Shown here piece by piece: positions 10,486-20,600 of a stretch of 64,000 nucleotides of DNA. A program made the position numbers and the translations under genes. This stretch comes from Prostheceraeus crozeri. Its lineage: Eukaryota; Platyhelminthes; Polycladida; Euryleptidae. The stretch is taken from positions 55,753 to 119,752 of the forward strand of contig CAJQUW010007079.1 of NCBI GenBank assembly GCA_907163375.1. The letters run 5' to 3'. The notes below the pieces were generated by a model that had not been told where the DNA came from, did not search any database, and worked only from the letters and a program-made list of their open reading frames with translations. The first letter of the stretch is position 1. Each line of letters starts with the position of its first letter.

Positions 10486-11166
10486 ATGTACTTTGTTGCC
10501 TTATTATTTTCAAACATGTCGTATTCAAAGATGGTAGTCATTCCTCAAGAGGAGTATGTACAATTGACTACATTACAAAGTGCACAGGAAGTCAAAAATA
10601 TAGATCAACCTATTACGAATCAACTTAAGGAACTAACACAAAAGGATATGGAAATTCAGAAGATTAAGGATCCCTATCGACGAATGCAGTTAGCAGCTGA
10701 AAACATTGACGAGAGGCGACAGATTCGTGACAAGTTGCGACGATTTATAACCTTGTCAACACCTCGACCATATCGTGTGCGCGCTGAGCGATTATTTGAC
10801 TTCATTGATCCACATGTGAAGTTCAATGAGAGAGGGGAGATAATAGATGAAACAACTGGTGATGTTATTAGAAATAGTCACATAGATGACCTTCTACAAT
10901 ATGCTGTCAGAGATGTAAGGCGAAAACTAGGTGCACCACAAGGGTGGACATATTTTCAGAAAATTTTTTCTGATCAAAATGTACCTCACAATATTATTGG
11001 AGGACCGACTGTGAATGAATTGGATAAGGGTCACTTACAAGATGGATCAAAGAGTAAAACACCCACGATGGCGGTCAAGCGAGAGCTTGCAGATCCCGAT
11101 GATCTGCAACCAAAAAGAGCTACTAGGCGCTCAATGCGTGTTGCGAAGGAGTATAGCAAATATTAA
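10486..11166 (+). CDS. Maverick accessory/structural protein of unknown function
   Basis: 226 residues from the first ATG; a second ATG (MSYSKMVVIP) at 10516 gives a more typical N-terminus and may be the real start. The N-terminal half is helical (QKDMEIQKIKDPYRRMQ), the centre is DIRRKL-like charged sequence, and the C-terminal part has GAPQGWTYFQKIF then NVPHNIIGGP before a basic tail. I recognise this general layout from other Mavericks, in a position beside the ATPase, but no activity is established for it that I can name. Ten bases separate it from the ATPase stop, which suggests co-transcription. Confidence 0.6.
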   Translation: MYFVALLFSNMSYSKMVVIPQEEYVQLTTLQSAQEVKNIDQPITNQLKELTQKDMEIQKIKDPYRRMQLAAENIDERRQIRDKLRRFITLSTPRPYRVRAERLFDFIDPHVKFNERGEIIDETTGDVIRNSHIDDLLQYAVRDVRRKLGAPQGWTYFQKIFSDQNVPHNIIGGPTVNELDKGHLQDGSKSKTPTMAVKRELADPDDLQPKRATRRSMRVAKEYSKY

Positions 11167-11333
11167 GCAAATATGAATTAAGCCTTGCCTCTCTCATATC
11201 ATGTCGTTAGAAAAATTTTGCTGTTGTTTGAAATCTGCGCTCGAAGGCAAAGGAGAAGAGGGCATAGAGGTTGATATCAATTGTGTTAGCAGTTGCTGTG
11301 CGAGTAATACGCGTGCAAATCAGAACAAAGACG

Positions 11334-12422
11334 ATGAGTACAGCAGTGAAACTCAGAAAGATTTATTACGACTTAAATCATCCCGCAAGTTTCAGTCGTC
11401 CGGAGGTTCTAGCTCGTGCAGCAGGTGTGGGAATAGAGAAAGTCAAGAAGTGGTTGAGGAGTCAACCGACTTACACTCTTCACAAAAATGCGAGAAAGCG
11501 GTTTCCAACAAGAAAATATGTTGTTAACAATATAGATAGTCAATGGCAAGCGGACTTGGCTGACATGCAACAGATATCACAGTACAATGATGGCTATAAA
11601 TACATCTTAACCGTAATAGATATTTTATCTCGCTATGCTTAGGCACGTGCGCTGAAATCTAAACGAGGACCAGAAGTTGAAGCGGCTTTTCAGAGCATTT
11701 TCGATGAGGGGCGTGTTCCGCAAAGAATACAGACCGATCAAGGGAAGGAATTCGAAAACTCTCATGTTCGAAGTCTCCTTAAAAGTCATAATGTGGAATT
11801 GTTTAGTGTCAAAAGTGCTTATAAAGCTGCCATGGTTGAGAGGTTCAATCGCACACTGAAGACAAAAATATGGCGCTACTTCACTGCAAAAAATACACAT
11901 GTTTGGGTAGGTGAGCTGCAGAAATTTGTTAAGAATTACAATGAAAGCTACCATCGAATCATTAAGATGAAACCAGTTGATGTTACCCCAGATAATGCGA
12001 TGGATGTATGGCTTCGATTGTATGATAAGAAAGCGAAAAACATTTCCAATGAAAAGAAAATTAATGTTGGTGATAGAGTTCGGATTTCAAAGGTCAAGTC
12101 TACATTTGAGAAGGGGTATCTACCTAATTGGACTGAAGAAGAGTTTTTTGTGGATGAAGTAAATACAAAATTTAGGCCCACCATGTATAAATTAATAGAT
12201 TACCATGGCAATCCAATTGAAGAAAAATTTTACTCTTATGAATTGCAAGTAGTAGACAGAAGTGAAGAGGTGTATATGATTGATAAAATAATTAGGAGGA
12301 AAGGTCATGGCAATCAAAGGAAATATCTAGTTAAATGGAAAGGATATCCTGATTCATTCAATAGCTGGATAACGCACCAGGATCTACAAAATGTGGAGAT
12401 GGGAGACACTCGTAACTTTTAA
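11334..12422 (+). pseudogene. Retroviral-type integrase with chromodomain, interrupted by TAG
   Basis: One frame from ATG 11334 to 12422 encodes the Maverick integrase, but a TAG at 11640-11642 interrupts it between the first and second catalytic residues. The acidic triad is visible: Asp in WQADL (codon 11553), Asp in QTDQGKEFE (11736) and Glu in AMVERFNRT (11838). After the core comes an SH3-like region (KINVGDRVRISK) and a C-terminal chromodomain (YMIDKIIRRKG...YLVKWKGYP...SWI), which could guide integration to marked chromatin. Because the rest of the frame is clean, the stop is recent. Without readthrough the element lacks integrase. An alternative frame at 11201-11527 is probably a shadow. 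Confidence 0.9.
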
Positions 12423-12462
12423 GCTAATATAGCATGTGACTTCTTCCATATATGACTTTAAC

Positions 12463-14040
12463 ATGTCTACTAACTTCAATATCATTCTTCCAAGCAATAG
12501 CAACCCCAAGATATTCCCAAGTAACAAACCATCTCTATACTCTGTTGAATTCGCTAATCCAATTACTCTGCATGGACCCCATGAAGTTGCTCTAACTGAA
12601 ATTACTTATTACAACGATATCAGTTTGCTAAAGAACAACTATTTTGAATTACATAAAGAAGTGCGAGAGAAGGATGATTGCTTTCGCATATTTCAAAATA
12701 GTCTACATGGTACATGGGCTTTTCATCATCTAACTTTACATCCTTTTTCAACATCTTTACCATCTGTTCAAAACATGATTAAAATTCAAAAGGCATTTGC
12801 AACGTCAACTTTTGATTCTAAGGTTCCCACAATGAGCTTGCAAGATACAGAAAAGGAAATCGGTAGAATGTTTGAACCAATAAATGATCTCTTCAAGCTG
12901 ACTTTGAATAAATTCTACAAACCAGTCATAAAGGGGTCAACAAAATTGATGAAGGAAGGGAAGCATGTTCTTCTTGTATTAGGTAAGGATTTGAGTCATA
13001 CTTTTGGGTATTCCAGAACAACTTTCTCATCAAGGTATTGGTACAATGGACGTGGGTGGAATTCGGAGAGGAAAGTCACTGATTTTAAATGTAGAATTGT
13101 GCCATTGTATGCATTACAAAGAAGGAGCATCCGAGTAAAAAATAAATTTGAGGTCATTAGAAGTGTTGAAGACTTTGCAAGAAAGTTTCAAGGATCAGTG
13201 CCAGAAACGTTAATGACTTGTGAATATAAGAAAGAGAAAGTAACTTTATTTACTAGTGAAACGGAGGCAGAATTTATTGTTTTTACTAAAAAGACACCAT
13301 TGGAAAAGTCTGAGTCCGCTGTTATTGAATTTGGATCTGAAATGATTGGGATGTTTAAGGGCCTTGAAAGCGCACCTTGGTTGACAGAATTAAATGATAC
13401 ATTCAAGGTTCAATTGTCCTCTTCTAAACTCAAAGCATCAACAAATGCTTCATGGGATATCCACGTATACAGCGAAGACATATCGGGTGATGAATTGTCT
13501 ACTTCCAGTGAACTTGTAAAAAGAGTTAATTTGAACATTGAAAGCTTGAAAACGCCATCTGAATTGTGTACAAAGTTAAATGAGTTTGGTGTAGATTACC
13601 TTGATGCAGATGAATATCACTTTTCTTATGACCCACATAAGAAACGCATGATTCTAAAGGTAGGGAAGAACTCTCTTATCAAGCTGGATAGCGTGTTAAC
13701 GACCACATTGGGATTCTCAAAATCAACTATTTATGAAGGTACATCAATAGGCGATACAACCCCATCACTAGAGCGTGATATAAGTAACTTATACGTCTAT
13801 TGTAACATTATTGAATATACAAGGGTTGGCAACATTGAGGCCCCACTTCTGCGCACATTTCCTCTCTCATCCGTAAGGAAGCAACTAATCAATCGAGAAT
13901 TTTTTAATACAATGTATCTACCAATCAGCCGAAATTTCATCAATAGAATTGACATATCAATTCATGATGACGCAGGAGAAGTAGTACCGTTCTGTGGTGG
14001 TGTTACTGTTTTGACCCTACATATTAGGTCACGAGAATAA
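12463..14040 (+). CDS. Conserved Maverick protein with N-terminal LPSNS motif, 525 aa
   Basis: Begins MSTNFNIILPSNSNPKIFP and continues LHGPHEVALTEITYY; it ends IDISIHDDAGEVVPF and VTVLTLHIRS. The same pattern recurs in Mav2 (55930-57480 and 57490-57996), so this is a core family of both elements. I know it as a common but uncharacterised Maverick gene. The strand-rich C-terminal third (LYVYCNIIEYTRVGNIEAPLL) and its position just before the capsid genes favour a virion role, for example a penton, spike or fibre-like part. The ATG at 12463 is chosen; the GTG upstream is not a eukaryotic start. Confidence 0.7.
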   Translation: MSTNFNIILPSNSNPKIFPSNKPSLYSVEFANPITLHGPHEVALTEITYYNDISLLKNNYFELHKEVREKDDCFRIFQNSLHGTWAFHHLTLHPFSTSLPSVQNMIKIQKAFATSTFDSKVPTMSLQDTEKEIGRMFEPINDLFKLTLNKFYKPVIKGSTKLMKEGKHVLLVLGKDLSHTFGYSRTTFSSRYWYNGRGWNSERKVTDFKCRIVPLYALQRRSIRVKNKFEVIRSVEDFARKFQGSVPETLMTCEYKKEKVTLFTSETEAEFIVFTKKTPLEKSESAVIEFGSEMIGMFKGLESAPWLTELNDTFKVQLSSSKLKASTNASWDIHVYSEDISGDELSTSSELVKRVNLNIESLKTPSELCTKLNEFGVDYLDADEYHFSYDPHKKRMILKVGKNSLIKLDSVLTTTLGFSKSTIYEGTSIGDTTPSLERDISNLYVYCNIIEYTRVGNIEAPLLRTFPLSSVRKQLINREFFNTMYLPISRNFINRIDISIHDDAGEVVPFCGGVTVLTLHIRSRE

Positions 14041-14083
14041 GGCTTTACGCTATTGTGACTTCCATAGTTATTCAATAGTCATA

Positions 14084-14566
14084 ATGACAGGCATTTACAG
14101 TAGACCATCATATCAGAGCGGTTATCCCGTGTTTGTTGGAGGTAGGCGACAAGTTGGAGGAGGCATATTTGGTGCACTAAGACGTATGGTTCTTCCAACA
14201 CTCAAAAAGTATGGCGTACTAATCATGAAGCGTGTTGGAAGCAGGGCTTTAGATTTTGGTGCAAATGTTGCAGCTGATGCGCTTCAAGGTGAGGATATCG
14301 GTGAATCTATGAAAATGCGCGCGCAGCAATCTGCCATAGACGCATTAGATGATTTAACAAAGACGAGACGTACAGTTCGGAAGAAGCGTAGGAAGTCAAG
14401 ACAAGTTGGATCAGGCCGAGTTACTAAGCAAAGACGCAGGAAAAGTAAAAAGCCGACTAGAGCAGCACGTTCTAAATCTAGACGTCGAGTGAAAACAAGA
14501 AAGCGCAAACGAAATTCCACAGCTACTAGAAACAAGTCAAAACGAAGGAAGACAACATATTTGTAG
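14084..14566 (+). CDS. Basic minor capsid/core protein candidate
   Basis: 160 residues. N-terminal part: two Gly-rich blocks (PVFVGGRRQVGGGIFGALRR) followed by an amphipathic stretch (KYGVLIMKRVGSRALDFG). The C-terminal 65 residues are almost solid Lys/Arg with a second VGSGR motif. Glycine motifs next to an amphipathic helix are typical of adenovirus-like membrane-lytic or cement proteins cut by adenain-type proteases; the basic tail suggests DNA binding. It sits directly before the major capsid gene, 10 bases apart, and probably shares its transcript. Protease sites could be the Gly-rich motifs; this is inference. Confidence 0.7.
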   Translation: MTGIYSRPSYQSGYPVFVGGRRQVGGGIFGALRRMVLPTLKKYGVLIMKRVGSRALDFGANVAADALQGEDIGESMKMRAQQSAIDALDDLTKTRRTVRKKRRKSRQVGSGRVTKQRRRKSKKPTRAARSKSRRRVKTRKRKRNSTATRNKSKRRKTTYL

Positions 14567-14576
14567 AGCTAATACG

Positions 14577-15860
14577 ATGCAGAGTATCAATTCGGCTTTG
14601 TGTTTCTTCGATTCTCCCCCTCATCAGACAGACATCATCTCCTCAACAATTGTAGACATAGTCCCCACAACAAATATCGATGGTAACCAGCAGCCTATTC
14701 AGTTTGATATACCTGCCAATCCTCAAGATTATATTGACTGTCAATCCATTGATTTAGAGTTGTGTATACAAATTAAGAAGACTGATGGTACAAATATCGA
14801 TTCATCCAAGGATAAAGTGGGATTAGCAAATCTTCCTATTGCCAGTCTGTTCTCAGATGTGTATCTAATATTGAATGACAAACAGATTGAAGGAGGGGAT
14901 CGAGCATATCCATATGGAGCATATATACCTACAATGACTCAATTTCAAAAGCAACCTAAACAGTCACACTTGCAAGTTTCTGGGTGGTATGATGATCAGC
15001 AAGGGAAATTTGATGATGTCTCAAATACAGGGTTGAAAAGACGAATGGATTTAACAGCGGATTCAAAGGAATTATACTTGAAAGGACCCGTCTATCTTGA
15101 TTTCCTTCGCCAATCGAGATATCTGCTATCACAGGTTAAAATGCAAATAAAATTTATTCGTGCAAATCCTGAGTTCGCGTTAATGGCTTTTGGAGCTACA
15201 AACTATCAAGTCAACATAAGTAATGCCGTGCTCAATGTAAGGCGAGTAACAATGAACCCGTCAGTCATCAACGAGCATGCGACAGGATTGAGGAAAAACA
15301 ATGCAATATATCCAGTTAATCACAGTGTGTTGACAAACTTCACAATTGGTGCGGGATCATCCTCACATGCCTACCCAAATCTTTTTCCCACTGCAATGCC
15401 AAAGGCGGTGTATATCACATTTGTGGAAAATGAGGCATTCATTGGTGCTTTTGAAAAGAATCCATTCAATTTCCAACACTTTAATGTTAGCAAACTAGCA
15501 CTCTATCAGGATGGGAAATTTGTATCTTGCAAAGCATATGAGCCTAATTTCAAAGATGGCAAATTCGCACGTGAATATGGTTCTATTTTCACCGCCCTCA
15601 ACATGTTTAATACAGACGATTCAAATGGAATTACAATGGATATGTACAAGAATGGCTACTTCTTCATTATGTACAACCTCACAGCAGATGCAGATCTAGG
15701 TGGTGAAAGCGTAGGAGTTACAAAGCCTGGAAATCTACGACTGGAGGTATCATTTGAGTCACCTTTGAAGAAAACAATTACTTGTCTCATTTATGCTATC
15801 TATGATAGCAAAGTTGAGATAACAAGAATGAGAGACGTGACTGTCAGCTATCAGAGATGA
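14577..15860 (+). CDS. Major capsid protein, double jelly-roll (hexon-like)
   Basis: 427 residues, beta-rich throughout. Recognisable family features: PIQFDIPANPQDYIDCQSID and LFSDVYLILNDKQI in the first jelly roll; YPYGAYI; and in the second half FVENEAFIGAFEKNPFNFQH, LALYQDGKFV, YKNGYFFIMYNLTAD and NLRLEVSFESPL. This is the layout of the Maverick/adintovirus hexon-like protein, often annotated in invertebrates as an uncharacterised F54H12.2-like protein. It would form trimers of the capsid facets. Its stop overlaps the protease start by four bases, indicating a linked transcript. Confidence 0.85.
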   Translation: MQSINSALCFFDSPPHQTDIISSTIVDIVPTTNIDGNQQPIQFDIPANPQDYIDCQSIDLELCIQIKKTDGTNIDSSKDKVGLANLPIASLFSDVYLILNDKQIEGGDRAYPYGAYIPTMTQFQKQPKQSHLQVSGWYDDQQGKFDDVSNTGLKRRMDLTADSKELYLKGPVYLDFLRQSRYLLSQVKMQIKFIRANPEFALMAFGATNYQVNISNAVLNVRRVTMNPSVINEHATGLRKNNAIYPVNHSVLTNFTIGAGSSSHAYPNLFPTAMPKAVYITFVENEAFIGAFEKNPFNFQHFNVSKLALYQDGKFVSCKAYEPNFKDGKFAREYGSIFTALNMFNTDDSNGITMDMYKNGYFFIMYNLTADADLGGESVGVTKPGNLRLEVSFESPLKKTITCLIYAIYDSKVEITRMRDVTVSYQR

Positions 15861-16321
15861 GTAACTTAAGCAACATAGAAATCTTGAGGAAAATGAGGAA
15901 AGCTCATCCCTACTCCAAGACAATATTTCTCAATGTCTTTTCTAGAGATAATTTACCTCATTCAATTCCTTTCTATCCTTGTTCACTTATCATCAATACG
16001 GATACCAACAATCTTCCCGGAAAACATTGGATTGCTGTATACATCAATCGTTATAAAGTTGCCGAATATTTTGACTCTCTTAATCAACCTCGTTTACATG
16101 ATATCGCATTATGGATGAACAGGTTTTCCTGGACTGTTAGGAAAGTGACATCGTTCCCACTTCAAAGTAATACATCTCTAATGTGCGGTGGCTATGTACT
16201 CTATTTTGTCAACGAGAGACCATTGAAAAATAACTGTAAAAGTGCTTTAGAACTATTTTCAAAAAACTGTGATAAAAATGATGTAATTCTTACTAAATAT
16301 GTTGAAACAGTTTTGAAATAA
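15857..16321 (+). CDS. Adenain-like cysteine protease (maturation protease)
   Basis: 154 residues. Catalytic pattern of peptidase family C5: His57 in GKHWIAVYI, acidic residue Asp73 (or Glu70) in EYFDSLNQP, Gln103 in PLQSNTS, and Cys110 in LMCGGYVLYF. In adenoviruses and Mavericks this enzyme cuts capsid and core precursors during virion maturation; likely substrates are the Gly-rich proteins at 8421 and 14084. The ATG lies within the last codons of the capsid gene (ATGA overlap). The stop codon is embedded in AATAAA, giving a very short 3' end. Confidence 0.9.
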   Translation: MSNLSNIEILRKMRKAHPYSKTIFLNVFSRDNLPHSIPFYPCSLIINTDTNNLPGKHWIAVYINRYKVAEYFDSLNQPRLHDIALWMNRFSWTVRKVTSFPLQSNTSLMCGGYVLYFVNERPLKNNCKSALELFSKNCDKNDVILTKYVETVLK

Positions 16322-16322
16322 A
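16317..16322 (+). terminator. Poly(A) signal overlapping the protease stop
   Basis: AATAAA contains the TAA stop of the protease gene. It ends the plus-strand capsid block; the next gene is on the minus strand and ends 150 bases away. Confidence 0.55.
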
Positions 16323-16472
16323 GTTTTATGTTGTATCATTAACTTGCTCTCTTTTTTTCCAAAACAAGGGTTTATAAGGAAAACAAAAAACATGCTCATA
16401 TTTCATTATCTATTCACATATATACAAAAAAACATGTTCACATTTCATTATCTATCCACATATATACAAAAT

Positions 16473-17042
16473 CTACAATTTGGTTTTCATGAAACATTTT
16501 TTCAAATCACATATGATGGGAGGCACATCACTTATGTCTTTAATGCCGGTTATCACAATCTTTCCATTATGGAACACATGAACATGATATGGATGCCAGT
16601 TAGTCAATTGAGCTGCTGGAAATAACTCCACTTCATAAGTTAGATTATGTGATGATGTAACTTTACGGAAATCATAGTGATAGTGTAATTCACATAACAC
16701 GGTCATTGTCTTCACTTTCCAATCAGATAATGAATCACCAAGTAAATGTTCCAAAGTTAAGTGTAGATATGAGAGATCACCCTCCATGACCCTTCCAATA
16801 CATTGGATTGTTCCATTTGGAAAGAATAGGATAGTGAGAGATCTATCCTTCCTCTGAATCCTCCATGTTAACATTGAGGGTCTTCCAAGATGTAAGCTCG
16901 TTGTCGGCTTCAATTTGCGTTTTATCAGTAACCATTGTTTTCGGTTGGGTATATTCCTCTCGATCTCTTGTAGATTGAGTTTTGACTTTGCTTTTGTAGT
17001 TAACATCCGATTTACAACTTCCAACCGTTTGATGTCCTCCAT
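16473..17042 (-). CDS. TATA-binding-protein-like protein (TBP core, two repeats)
   Basis: 189 residues. The first repeat shows VVNRMLTTKAKSKLNLQEIE and TILFFPNGTIQCIGRVME; the second shows YEVELFPAAQL followed by HVHVFHNGKIVITGIKDISD. The YE-x-ELFPA block and F-x-NGKIVITG-x-K block are the signature of the C-terminal repeat of TBP and TBP-like factors, and the two repeats are correctly spaced for the saddle fold. It would bind TATA-type DNA; TATA boxes precede several Mav1 genes. There is no long N-terminal extension. The ATG at 17042 lies inside the 3' end of the upstream gene, in a different frame. Substitutions at DNA-contact residues cannot be judged without a structure alignment. Confidence 0.75.
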   Translation of the reverse strand: MEDIKRLEVVNRMLTTKAKSKLNLQEIERNIPNRKQWLLIKRKLKPTTSLHLGRPSMLTWRIQRKDRSLTILFFPNGTIQCIGRVMEGDLSYLHLTLEHLLGDSLSDWKVKTMTVLCELHYHYDFRKVTSSHNLTYEVELFPAAQLTNWHPYHVHVFHNGKIVITGIKDISDVPPIICDLKKCFMKTKL

Positions 17043-17424
17043 CTTTAATGAATGACGTTATCTGTGGTAGTATCTCCCTTGTAAAGGTTTCCCATGTGAC
17101 GTCACTGAAACGAAAAAATCGATATTCAACATCTTCACGTTTTGGTGAACAGACGTATAGTTTGACTGATGAATCACACTTTATCCATACCTTGTCATCG
17201 AGAGGAATCTTGATCCGAGTCTTATGGTTGTCAATGAGATCCGCAAAGTCTTTCAGTGAAGGCAATGAGTCAATACTAATGCAAACGCCACGATGTTTTC
17301 GATCACTATTTGCTATTGAATGACGAAATGCTATTCTTTTAGAATTTGTTATGTGAACGTTTTGAACGTCACTAAGTTTCCATGTTCTAATGTAATGAGG
17401 CATGTTCCGAAAGCTATGTTTCAA
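16843..17424 (-). CDS. Unknown Mav1 protein overlapping the TBP-like gene
   Basis: 193 residues from ATG 17424. The N-terminal two thirds look folded (YIRTWKLSDVQNVHITNSK, FADLIDNHKTRIKIPLDD, RFFRFSDVTWETFTREIL); the last 60 residues are hydrophilic and low in structure and are encoded in the 200 bases shared with the TBP-like frame. I do not recognise the family. Co-location suggests a partner in transcription, but the sequence does not show it. A spliced or frameshifted fusion with the TBP-like frame is possible; I found no clear splice pair. Confidence 0.5.
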   Translation of the reverse strand: MKHSFRNMPHYIRTWKLSDVQNVHITNSKRIAFRHSIANSDRKHRGVCISIDSLPSLKDFADLIDNHKTRIKIPLDDKVWIKCDSSVKLYVCSPKREDVEYRFFRFSDVTWETFTREILPQITSFIKDGGHQTVGSCKSDVNYKSKVKTQSTRDREEYTQPKTMVTDKTQIEADNELTSWKTLNVNMEDSEEG

Positions 17425-17465
17425 ATTTAAGTTTAATGTTTGCCTAAAATTTGTTATTTTATTAG

Positions 17466-17635
17466 CTCAACATATCGGAATGATGTTGAGTACAAATTCT
17501 TCACATATTCATTCACATTAGGACTACCTATTTATTAGTAATCATTTCTACATATCGGAAAGATGTAGAAATTTCAATTTTAGTAAGACTACTTATGTAT
17601 TAGTAAGTGTTGCTACATGTCGGAAGATGCAGCAA
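17466..17635 (-). ncRNA. Three related stem-loops with a conserved loop
   Basis: Hairpins at 17466-17490, 17545-17571 and 17610-17635. Each has a stem of 8-9 bp around the loop core TCGGAA (plus strand) or TTCCGA (minus strand). The stems differ (CTCAACAT, TTTCTACAT, TTGCTACAT) but their partner arms change with them, and the third arm mismatch is a G-U pair only on the minus strand, so the structure is probably RNA read on minus. Each hairpin follows ATTAG. They lie between the end of polB and the start of the 193-aa gene, both on minus. A 3'-end, stability or translation element is possible. Confidence 0.55.
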
Positions 17636-17671
17636 TCGCAAGATCTATTACAAGTGGAATATTATATTGTT

Positions 17672-17677
17672 TTTATT
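17672..17677 (-). terminator. Poly(A) signal of Mav1 polB
   Basis: AATAAA on the minus strand, six bases after the polB stop codon. Confidence 0.55.
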
Positions 17678-17682
17678 TAGAC

Positions 17683-20600
17683 TTATTCTACATCACCTGT
17701 GACAGGAAGGCATCTCCTTCTCTTCGACGGTGGGGGAAGACCTAGGCTATAGTGTCCATATGGTAATGATAAATTTTTATCCAGCCAACAGCGCTTATCC
17801 TCCCAAAGTGAAAGACCTCGCTTCCTAAATGATTTTGTGCTAACTATGTGATTTTTTGAATTTATAATTGTCATATCTTCAGTTGTATCATTCTCACTAT
17901 AATAGACACTCCTATAGTCATCATGTTTCAATTTTTTAACTGCTGCTCTCTGAATTCCTTTTGCACGTTTGATGCTATGATTCGTAGAGTCTAGATATTT
18001 CATGGAATACATTTTCGGTTTTAGTAGGATCATTTCCTCAAGCAACTTTCCAGCACACTCATCCTTAAAACAACCTAATCTAGCTTTGTTTGTAGTTGAG
18101 TATAGTCGGTGATGACTGTCATAGTTTGAAGAGTCAAACTTTTCACCGAAGTATAGAAGTATATCTTCCAGACGGACAGATGGTGATGTGTATAAACATA
18201 GGAAGAAACTATCGGTATCACCTCCACAAAGTCGCGTTCTATTTATCAGTGGACATCCTTTTAGATCATCGTAATATAATTGATACATTTCCAACTTACT
18301 ATAGTCAAGTACTGCTTGACAAACATATATTAATTTATTTAAAACTATTGAAGGTTTGTACATTTCCATACCAACCAGATCTTCATCAAATATTTTGTGT
18401 TGAACATAGAGAGGATGATTTGACAATTTCAGTAGTTGTTTCTCATTGTTGACTAGTTTAAATTGTTTCCTTCTCCTTACATTTTCCATTGTTTTACCAT
18501 ATAAAGAATTATTTTTCAATTTGTAGAATGACTTTTCGAAGTCAGTGTTTGATTGAGCCCTCTTTTGAGAGTTCATATCAATGTATGTTTTTAACCAAGG
18601 CTTTTGTGTGAATTTTATGCCACTATGAATCTTCTTGATTCTCATGCTCATGCTCAAGTAAAATTTTAAAATTGAATAGTGGACTACATAATTTTCCCTA
18701 TCAAATTGATGGAGCAGAAGTTTCTTGATAGAAGAAAAATGTGTATTTGGTCTTACTTTTTCATATAGATTTTTCATATAGTGTGAAAACATTCTCTTTT
18801 CAATCATCTGCATTTCTGGAGCTAATGGGAAATCGGCAGTCTCATCATGAATGGCTGCAGGATACTCTAAATCTAAATCAAAAATGTAGCCGATTTCACC
18901 ATCATCATCTATATTTTGAACATTTTCTTCATTTAAAAAATTATCTAAGTCACTTTCATTCAACCATTTGAAATTTGAGTGGGGTAGATTTCTACTGAGT
19001 GAAGAACCATAAAGGTTATTAACATCTAAGTAGGTCAAATGTCGACTTTCATGTGTATTATTTCCTAATTCTTCAATGCGTGCACGCGCTCGGTGAATGT
19101 TGGTGAAAGTCATACCCCCTCTAATTCCTCGTTCAAATAGATTGTACATATTTTCATCTTGTATGTAGTGTGGGGGATCATTGGAAGAGAAATTTAGTGC
19201 TGAGGTAAAGCTAAGATGTGGGAGACTGACAAAATGTACAGGGTCGACTTCATCCTCACGTTGACTCAATGCTCTAAACACTTCAAATATGTCTGCCAAC
19301 AATAAAACATCTAACTTCAGATATGCCAGCATGTAATCACCAAATGTGCTACAATTAAATTCAATCCACGCCTTGTTAGCGTGTTCATATTCACTATCGG
19401 AACAGTGCTCACGAGTAAGATCATTATAGAATTCAAATTGTGGTGGTAGACAGTCTTCCGTCAACGTGTTTAAGTTTTTGAAGTATGAATATGGAAACAC
19501 TCCCTTCTGATATAAAACATTATCACTTAATTGTGGAAATTCTACCCTTAATGTCTCTACATGCTCATACGTTTGCAAGCCCTTGGCTAATTCACTCAAG
19601 GATGCACTTAGAAATTGATATGAGTCTAAGAATTTTAGTTTAAAGTATACTGTCTTCCCTTTGTATTCATTTACAGGGACACTGGCGGATAAAGTTATAT
19701 ATTTTTCAGCAGTTGCTGCTACAACATCTAATTTCCAAGACTTCATTCTTCCAATCGCTTTATAGCAAACGATGTGGCTATCATAATTTTTAAAATTGTG
19801 GAAAAATATGGGGAGCTCCCGTCTGTTAAGTCTTAACCGGAGATTGCATTTCCTACATAATGTTTGCCTATATCGTCCGGTGATATGATCATGATCACGA
19901 ACTTTTATGACTTCATCGCTGAATTTTGATGTACATTTGTTGCAACATTCTGCATTCTCGTGGCGTGCTTTTTCATCCGCTGACAGTGACATTGGCTGCC
20001 TAGTTGTTGCACATTGGTTGTCATATAAGTCTTGGGCTACAGTTTCTAAGTGGTGCAAGAAACTAATAATGCAATTTTCTCCCTCAAAGAGGTAATACTT
20101 GTTTTCAAATTTTGATTGAAGGGCATTATGCCAGACATGATAAGCTCCAATAGCCGCAGGTTTATGTATTTTATTATCAATGTAACACTCTATATCTGCA
20201 TAAATTACTAAAGGAGGACTTAGTTGATATTCCATGCTACTTGTTAGTACTTTTAGATCTGTCGGCATTTTTTCTATTTGTGCTTTTCCTCGAATGCAAA
20301 ACTGGAAATGTCGTTCTAGTGTTGTCTTATATGTGAATGACTGAGTGCATCTTTCGCAGAAGTATTTATGTCTTTTTAAAGTTCTCCTATACAATCTTGA
20401 CAGCTTTGGAATTCCACAATAGTGTGCTGCTCCATTGTTTAGAATTAGCAAAATATTAACCGTTTGCCTACCAGTAAAGTTATTATTGTAACGAACACCT
20501 TTGAGTCCATTTTCATAAAAGTGAATGTTAATTTTAATATCATTATTTTTCTCAAATTTTGGAATATCTTTGATTGATACTGGTGTGGAAATTCCTTCCA

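Noticed and set aside
11201..11527. Open frame overlapping the start of the integrase (Cys-rich start).
   Set aside because: It overlaps the integrase frame for most of its length and shows no domain; most likely a shadow.
17466..17635. Three evenly spaced similar units could suggest a CRISPR-like array.
   Set aside because: Only three units, unequal spacing, stems differ in sequence, and the setting is a eukaryotic Maverick; they are hairpins, not repeats with spacers.
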